From contig JAXJXP010000029.1 in the NCBI GenBank assembly GCA_036307445.1, positions 4,837-68,836 of the forward strand: DNA of 64,000 bases, in the 5' to 3' direction. Positions within the stretch are counted from its first letter, which is position 1. Every line of letters begins with the position of its first letter. The position numbers and the translations under genes were made by a program. Shown piece after piece: positions 59,730 through 64,000 of this stretch. The notes below the pieces were generated by a model that saw only the letters and a program-made list of their open reading frames with translations, was not told the DNA's origin and ran no database searches. Source of the DNA: HGM11525 sp036307445 (GTDB lineage Bacteria > Bacillota > Clostridia > UBA1381).

Positions 59730-62348
59730 TCACAGATTTTCAGGTGTGCCGTAATAAGCGTTAATATACATCTTTTTAATCTCGCTCATTAAGGGATATC
59801 TCGGATTTGCGCCTGTGCACTGGTCATCAAACGCCTGCTCGGTCATTTCGTCAAGTCTTGCCATAAAGTCAGCTTCATCTACGCCGTAGTCCTTAATAGA
59901 TGCTTTAATTCCAACCTTTGCCTTGAGGTCATTTATTGCTTTTATAAGGTTTTCCACCTTTTCATTATCCGATTTACCGCCAAGACCGAGGTAGTCTGCA
60001 ACCTCTGCATAACGTGCAAGAGTGTGCGGGTGGTCATACTGCGAGAATGTTCCCATCTTCACAGGTGCCTCAGATGCATTGAATCTTATAACACTTTCAA
60101 TCATAAGTGCATTGGCAACGCCGTGCGGCAAATGGTGGAAAGCTCCAAGCTTATGCGCCATCGAATGACACACACCAAGGAACGCATTCGCAAATGCCAT
60201 ACCTGCTAAAGTAGCCGCATTTGCCATCTTTTCCCTTGCTTCAATATCTGTAAGACCATTATCATATGCTTTCGGAAGATATTCAAATACCATCTTAAGC
60301 GAACGAAGTGCCAACCCGTCTGTATAATCGGTCGCAAGCATTGAAGCATATGCTTCAAGAGCGTGAGTTACCGCATCAATACCGGATGCAGCTGTAAGCC
60401 CTCTTGGTGCAGACATATGCAAATCTGTATCAATAATCGCCATATTCGGTAAAAGTTCATAATCAGCAAGTGGGTATTTAACACCTGTTTCCTCGTCTGT
60501 TATAACCGCAAAAGGTGTAACCTCCGAACCGGTACCTGCAGATGTCGGAATTGCAATAAAGTATGCCTTTTCGCCCATCTTTGGGAATGTATAAATACGC
60601 TTTCTTATATCAACAAAGCGCATTGCCATATCCATAAAGTCTGCATCAGGATGCTCATAGAGTACCCACATAATCTTTGCTGCGTCCATTGCAGAGCCGC
60701 CGCCGAGTGCAATTATGCAGTCAGGTGCAAACGCTGTCATTTGAGCTGCACCCTCTTTTGCACATTTTAGTGTCGGGTCAGGCTCAACATTAAAGAATGT
60801 AGTGTGCATAATGCCCATTTCGTCAAGCTTATCTGTTATAGCCTTTGTATATCCATTCTGGTAGAGGAAGTTATCTGTTACGATAAATGCTCTCTTCTTG
60901 CCCATAACTGTTTTAAGCTCATCAAGTGCAACAGGCAGACAGCCTTTCTTTATATAAATCTTTTCGGGACTTCTGAACCAAAGCATATTCTCTCTCCTCT
61001 CAGCAACCGTTTTGATATTTAACAGGTGCTTTACACCAACATTTTCAGAAACTGAGTTACCTCCCCACGAGCCACAGCCGAGCGTCAAAGATGGCGCAAG
61101 CTTAAAGTTGTAAAGGTCGCCAATACCGCCCTGCGATGATGGTGTGTTTATAAGAATACGGCAGGTCTTCATTTTAGCCTCAAAGAGAGCGATTTTCTCG
61201 TCCTCTGTTGCATTGTTAATATAAAGTGACGATGTATGACCGTATCCGCCATCTGCAATAAGATGCTCAGCTTTTTCTACTGCATCCTCAAACGTCTTTG
61301 CTTTGTACATTGCAAGTACAGGTGAAAGCTTTTCGTGTGCAAATTCCTCTGAAAGCTCTACCGACTCAACCTCGCCGATAAGGATTTTGGTATTTTCAGG
61401 CACATCGACATCTGCAAGCTTCGCAATCTTATAAGCTGGTTGACCAACAATCTTTGCATTCAAAGCTCCATTTATAATAATAGTCTTTCTTACCTTCTCT
61501 GTTTCATCAGCAGTCAGGAAGTAGCAGCCTCGTGCAGCAAATTCCTTTTTAACTTTATTATAAACCTTATCAAGCACGATAACCGACTGCTCAGATGCAC
61601 ATATCATACCATTGTCAAAGGTCTTTGAATGGATAATAGAATTTACAGCAAGAAGTATATCTGCTGTATCATCTATAATTGCAGGTGTATTACCTGCACC
61701 AACACCTAAAGCAGGCTTTCCGCTCGAATATGCAGCCTTAACCATTCCCGGTCCTCCGGTTGCAAGAATAATATCCGCCTCAGCCATTATTGTGTTTGTC
61801 ATCTCCAAGCTCGGCACATCAATCCAGCCGATAATTCCCTCAGGAGCACCAGCTTTTACTGCAGCTTCAAGCACAATTCTTGATGCCTCAATAGTGCTGT
61901 TCTTTGCTCTGGGATGCGGGCTGATGATAATACCGTTTCTTGTCTTTAAAGCAATTAGTGTTTTGAAAATAGCTGTTGATGTAGGATTGGTTGTAGGAAT
62001 AACTGCAGCAACCAGTCCTATCGGCTCTGCAATCCTTCTAATTCCGTATGCCTTATCCTCTTCAAGAACACCGCAGGTTTTAGTTTCACGATATGTGTTA
62101 TAGATATATTCTGAAGCATAATGGTTTTTGATTACTTTGTCTTCAACTACACCCATACCTGTTTCTTCAACTGCCATCTTTGCAAGTGAAATTCTTGCTT
62201 TGTTAGCAGCGGTTGCAGCAGCAAGAAAAATTTTATCAACCTGCTCCTGTGTAAAGGTTGCAAAAATTTTCTGTGCTTCTTTTACGCTTGCAATCTTTTG
62301 GTGAAGCTTGTCTACGCTGTCAACTATTTCGTAATTTTTCTTTTCCAT
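59730..62348 (-). CDS. adhE: bifunctional acetaldehyde-CoA/alcohol dehydrogenase AdhE
   Basis: AdhE reduces acetyl-CoA to acetaldehyde and then ethanol, recycling two NADH in fermentation. The N-terminal aldehyde dehydrogenase domain has its catalytic Cys in NGMICASEQSV near residue 245. The C-terminal iron-dependent alcohol dehydrogenase domain (about 445-872) shows GGGSAMDAAK and the iron ligands in VCHSMAHKLGAFHHLPHG. The start at MEKKNYE (62348), 872 residues, fits GGAGGG. A Rex-like operator covers its promoter, so NADH/NAD control is likely. It complements pyruvate formate-lyase in mixed fermentation. Confidence 0.96.
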   Translation of the reverse strand: MEKKNYEIVDSVDKLHQKIASVKEAQKIFATFTQEQVDKIFLAAATAANKARISLAKMAVEETGMGVVEDKVIKNHYASEYIYNTYRETKTCGVLEEDKAYGIRRIAEPIGLVAAVIPTTNPTSTAIFKTLIALKTRNGIIISPHPRAKNSTIEASRIVLEAAVKAGAPEGIIGWIDVPSLEMTNTIMAEADIILATGGPGMVKAAYSSGKPALGVGAGNTPAIIDDTADILLAVNSIIHSKTFDNGMICASEQSVIVLDKVYNKVKKEFAARGCYFLTADETEKVRKTIIINGALNAKIVGQPAYKIAKLADVDVPENTKILIGEVESVELSEEFAHEKLSPVLAMYKAKTFEDAVEKAEHLIADGGYGHTSSLYINNATEDEKIALFEAKMKTCRILINTPSSQGGIGDLYNFKLAPSLTLGCGSWGGNSVSENVGVKHLLNIKTVAERRENMLWFRSPEKIYIKKGCLPVALDELKTVMGKKRAFIVTDNFLYQNGYTKAITDKLDEMGIMHTTFFNVEPDPTLKCAKEGAAQMTAFAPDCIIALGGGSAMDAAKIMWVLYEHPDADFMDMAMRFVDIRKRIYTFPKMGEKAYFIAIPTSAGTGSEVTPFAVITDEETGVKYPLADYELLPNMAIIDTDLHMSAPRGLTAASGIDAVTHALEAYASMLATDYTDGLALRSLKMVFEYLPKAYDNGLTDIEAREKMANAATLAGMAFANAFLGVCHSMAHKLGAFHHLPHGVANALMIESVIRFNASEAPVKMGTFSQYDHPHTLARYAEVADYLGLGGKSDNEKVENLIKAINDLKAKVGIKASIKDYGVDEADFMARLDEMTEQAFDDQCTGANPRYPLMSEIKKMYINAYYGTPENL

Positions 62349-62401
62349 ATTGACACCCTCCATATGCTGTTTTCTTTTATAATTTAAACAATCTTTATTG
62401 T

Positions 62402-62439
62402 TTGTTAAAATTTTAACACACTTGTTATATTTTTGTCAA
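62402..62439 (-). promoter_or_regulatory. adhE promoter with Rex-like operator
   Basis: TTGTTAA-AATT-TTAACAC (62402-62419) differs by one base from the clostridial Rex consensus TTGTTAANNNNTTAACAA. It overlaps the -10 (TAAAAT, 62410-62415) of a minus-strand promoter with TTGACA at 62434-62439, spacing 18. Confidence 0.78.
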
Positions 62440-62550
62440 TCTATTTTTTTTATATTCTTTTCTTTTCTATGTTTTGTACAATAAGTTAATCTTTTTCTTG
62501 TAATTACTCATATATAATGTTATAATTATCAGGAAATGGAGATGATAATT

Positions 62551-62727
62551 ATGCTACCTAAGGACCCTTTTATACTTATGAGTTACCTAAATACAAAATT
62601 AAGGGATTCGTATAATTCTTTAGATGAGCTTGCAAAAAGCGAGGACGCTGATATAGACGAGATATTGTCTGTTATGAATTCAATCGGCTTTTCATATAAT
62701 GAGCATACAAACTCTTTTACGAGGTAA
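62551..62727 (+). CDS. DUF4250 small protein
   Basis: A 58-residue protein starting MLPKDPFILMSYLNTKLRD, the hallmark opening of DUF4250, with a helical acidic middle and IGFSYNEHTNSF at the end. Function unknown; the family is common in Clostridia. The start at 62551 has GGAG nine bases upstream; an ATG at 62536 in frame lacks one. Confidence 0.85.
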   Translation: MLPKDPFILMSYLNTKLRDSYNSLDELAKSEDADIDEILSVMNSIGFSYNEHTNSFTR

Positions 62728-62810
62728 GGGGACTTTTTTGTGCAACTATCTAAACTATAGGAATTATTTTCCCCACCAGTCAGTAATATATTACAAAATT
62801 TAATTATTTA

Positions 62811-62839
62811 TTGAAATTTGGTACATTTTGTGATATAAT
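62811..62839 (+). promoter_or_regulatory. promoter of the terminal aminotransferase gene
   Basis: TTGAAA (62811-62816) and TATAAT (62834-62839) are 17 bases apart, with an extended -10 TG. Confidence 0.75.
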
Positions 62840-62870
62840 TAAATGAAATTTTTTATGCGGAGGTTACCCG

Positions 62871-64000
62871 ATGAAATCTTATTTGGAAATGACCGCAGCA
62901 GAGCTTGCTGCTGAAAAAAATAAATTAGATGCTGAATTTGCCGAAATCAAGGCAAAAAACCTTTCCCTTGATATGTCCAGAGGTAAGCCTGCAGCTGACC
63001 AGCTTGATATATCAATGGGTATGATGGATGTTTTGTCAAGCAAATCAGAGCTTAAGTGCGATGGTGTTGACTGCAGAAACTATGGTGTTCTCTGCGGTAT
63101 CAGCGATGCAAAGGCGCTTCTTGCCGATATGATTGAGGTTCCGGTTGACAATGTAATTATCTATGGAAACTCAAGCCTTAACATTATGTATGATACAATT
63201 TCACGTTCATTCACTCACGGTGTTTTAGGCTCTACTCCCTGGTGCAAGCTCGACAAGGTTAAGTTCCTTTGCCCCGTACCCGGATATGACAGACATTTTG
63301 CTATTACAGAATTCTTCGGTATTGAAATGATTAACGTACCTATGCTTGAAACAGGTCCAGATATGGATATGGTAGAAGAGCTTGTATCTTCCGACCCCGC
63401 AATTAAGGGTATCTGGTGTGTTCCTAAATACTCCAACCCGCAGGGTATCACATATTCCGATGAAACTGTAAGACGTTTTGCAGCATTAAAACCCGCCGCA
63501 AAAGACTTTAGAATTTACTGGGATAACGCATACGGCGTTCATCACCTCTACGACGACGATCAGGATTATCTTGTAGAAATTCTTGACGCTTGTACAAAGG
63601 CTGGAAATCCTGATATGGTTTACAAGTTCTGTTCAACATCAAAAATCAGCTTCCCCGGCTCCGGAGTTGCTGCAATAGCAGCTTCAACTGCAAACATCGA
63701 AGAAATTAAGAAACAGCTTACGATACAGACTATTGGACACGACAAATTAAATCAGCTCCGCCACGTGAGGTTCTACGGCGATATGGACGGTGTTGTTAAA
63801 TATATGAAAAAGCATGCAGATATACTCCGTCCCAAATTTGAGATGGTTTGTAATACTTTGGAAAACAAACTCGGCTCACTCGAAATCGGAAAATGGATTA
63901 GACCCAAAGGCGGCTATTTTGTTTCCTTTGATTCACTTCCCGGCTGCGCGAAAGCAATTGTTGCAAAGTGTAAAGAGGCGGGAATTACACTCACCAATGC
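62871..64000 (+). CDS. aspartate-type aminotransferase, 3' end beyond the window
   Basis: The 376 visible residues begin MKSYLEMTAAELAAEK and include LDMSRGKPAADQLDIS, the PKYSNPQG motif near residue 185, an Asp-Asn-Ala PLP-contact (YWDNAYGVHH) near 218, and the PLP lysine in FCSTSKISFPGSG near 262. The layout matches the Ic-type aspartate aminotransferase family (Asp_aminotransf). GGAGG lies upstream of the ATG. The C-terminal residues are cut off, so completeness cannot be judged. Confidence 0.88.
   Translation, partial: MKSYLEMTAAELAAEKNKLDAEFAEIKAKNLSLDMSRGKPAADQLDISMGMMDVLSSKSELKCDGVDCRNYGVLCGISDAKALLADMIEVPVDNVIIYGNSSLNIMYDTISRSFTHGVLGSTPWCKLDKVKFLCPVPGYDRHFAITEFFGIEMINVPMLETGPDMDMVEELVSSDPAIKGIWCVPKYSNPQGITYSDETVRRFAALKPAAKDFRIYWDNAYGVHHLYDDDQDYLVEILDACTKAGNPDMVYKFCSTSKISFPGSGVAAIAASTANIEEIKKQLTIQTIGHDKLNQLRHVRFYGDMDGVVKYMKKHADILRPKFEMVCNTLENKLGSLEIGKWIRPKGGYFVSFDSLPGCAKAIVAKCKEAGITLTN

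Overview
The window is one chromosomal stretch from an anaerobic, endospore-forming member of the Clostridia (Bacillota), probably gut-associated. Spore formation is supported by SigH, SpoVAD/SpoVAE, a CwlD-type amidase, a SipL-like SPOCS/LysM protein, RicT and an alpha/beta SASP. Anaerobic life is supported by pyruvate formate-lyase, AdhE, reverse rubrerythrin, rubredoxin and a PerR-type regulator. A bile salt hydrolase with all the usual active-site residues points to an animal intestine. The DNA is AT-rich, with Shine-Dalgarno sites of the AGGAGG type and many TTGACA-N17-TATAAT promoters. I cannot place it at genus level. I found no rRNA, CRISPR array, insertion sequence or prophage.

Layout. 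1-5.9 kb (minus): alaS-truB-ribF-pth-mfd, mfd cut by the window edge. 6-11.4 kb (plus): a WalRK-type two-component system, a secreted protein behind a WalR-box-like repeat, then YycH and YycI. 11.5-22.8 kb (minus): serC-serA, cwlD, and a long unit murD-(three M42 peptidases)-hisS-aspS-ppa. 22.9-24.6 kb (plus): Lrp-type regulator with an aminotransferase. 24.6-27.7 kb (minus): a BlaI repressor with operators in its own promoter, an M56-M23 fusion sensor and an SLH protein. 27.7-32.1 kb (minus): potABCD, preceded by a structured RNA of about 365 nt ending in a terminator just before potA. 32.1-35.9 kb: MgtC-like, YitT-like, a lipoprotein, a helical protein and bile salt hydrolase. 35.9-36.3 kb: tRNA-Lys(CUU) with a duplicated 3' end. 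36.3-40.4 kb: SulP transporter, a 41-aa protein, a 6S-like RNA, and the GGGtGRT/NifU-like pair. 40.5-42.4 kb (plus): PerR-reverse rubrerythrin-ferritin-rubredoxin. 42.4-46.8 kb (minus): phosphohexomutase and a pyruvate formate-lyase split over separate genes. 47-50.8 kb (minus): ferredoxin, RicT, SpoVAD-AE, small alarmone synthetase and a zinc-ribbon membrane protein. 50.9-54.9 kb: a small RNA candidate (minus), then DegV, RqcH, SigH, a tRNA-like element and a zinc-ribbon protein (plus). 55-62.4 kb: SipL-like, rhamnulokinase, TSCPD protein, SASP, an APH-fold kinase and AdhE under a Rex-like operator. 62.5-64 kb: a DUF4250 protein and an aminotransferase cut by the window end.

Most of the window is ordinary core genome. 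The points most worth a second look are: the three-piece pyruvate formate-lyase locus, with core, 58-aa Cys-rich protein and 78-aa glycyl-radical protein as separate translation units; three promoter-plus-terminator structured RNAs, two of which end just before a downstream ribosome binding site; a 60-nt tRNA-like fold without an anticodon arm after sigH; a BlaI-controlled M56-M23 sensor whose M23 domain lacks one active-site histidine; and att-like direct repeats at tRNA-Lys next to the bile salt hydrolase gene.
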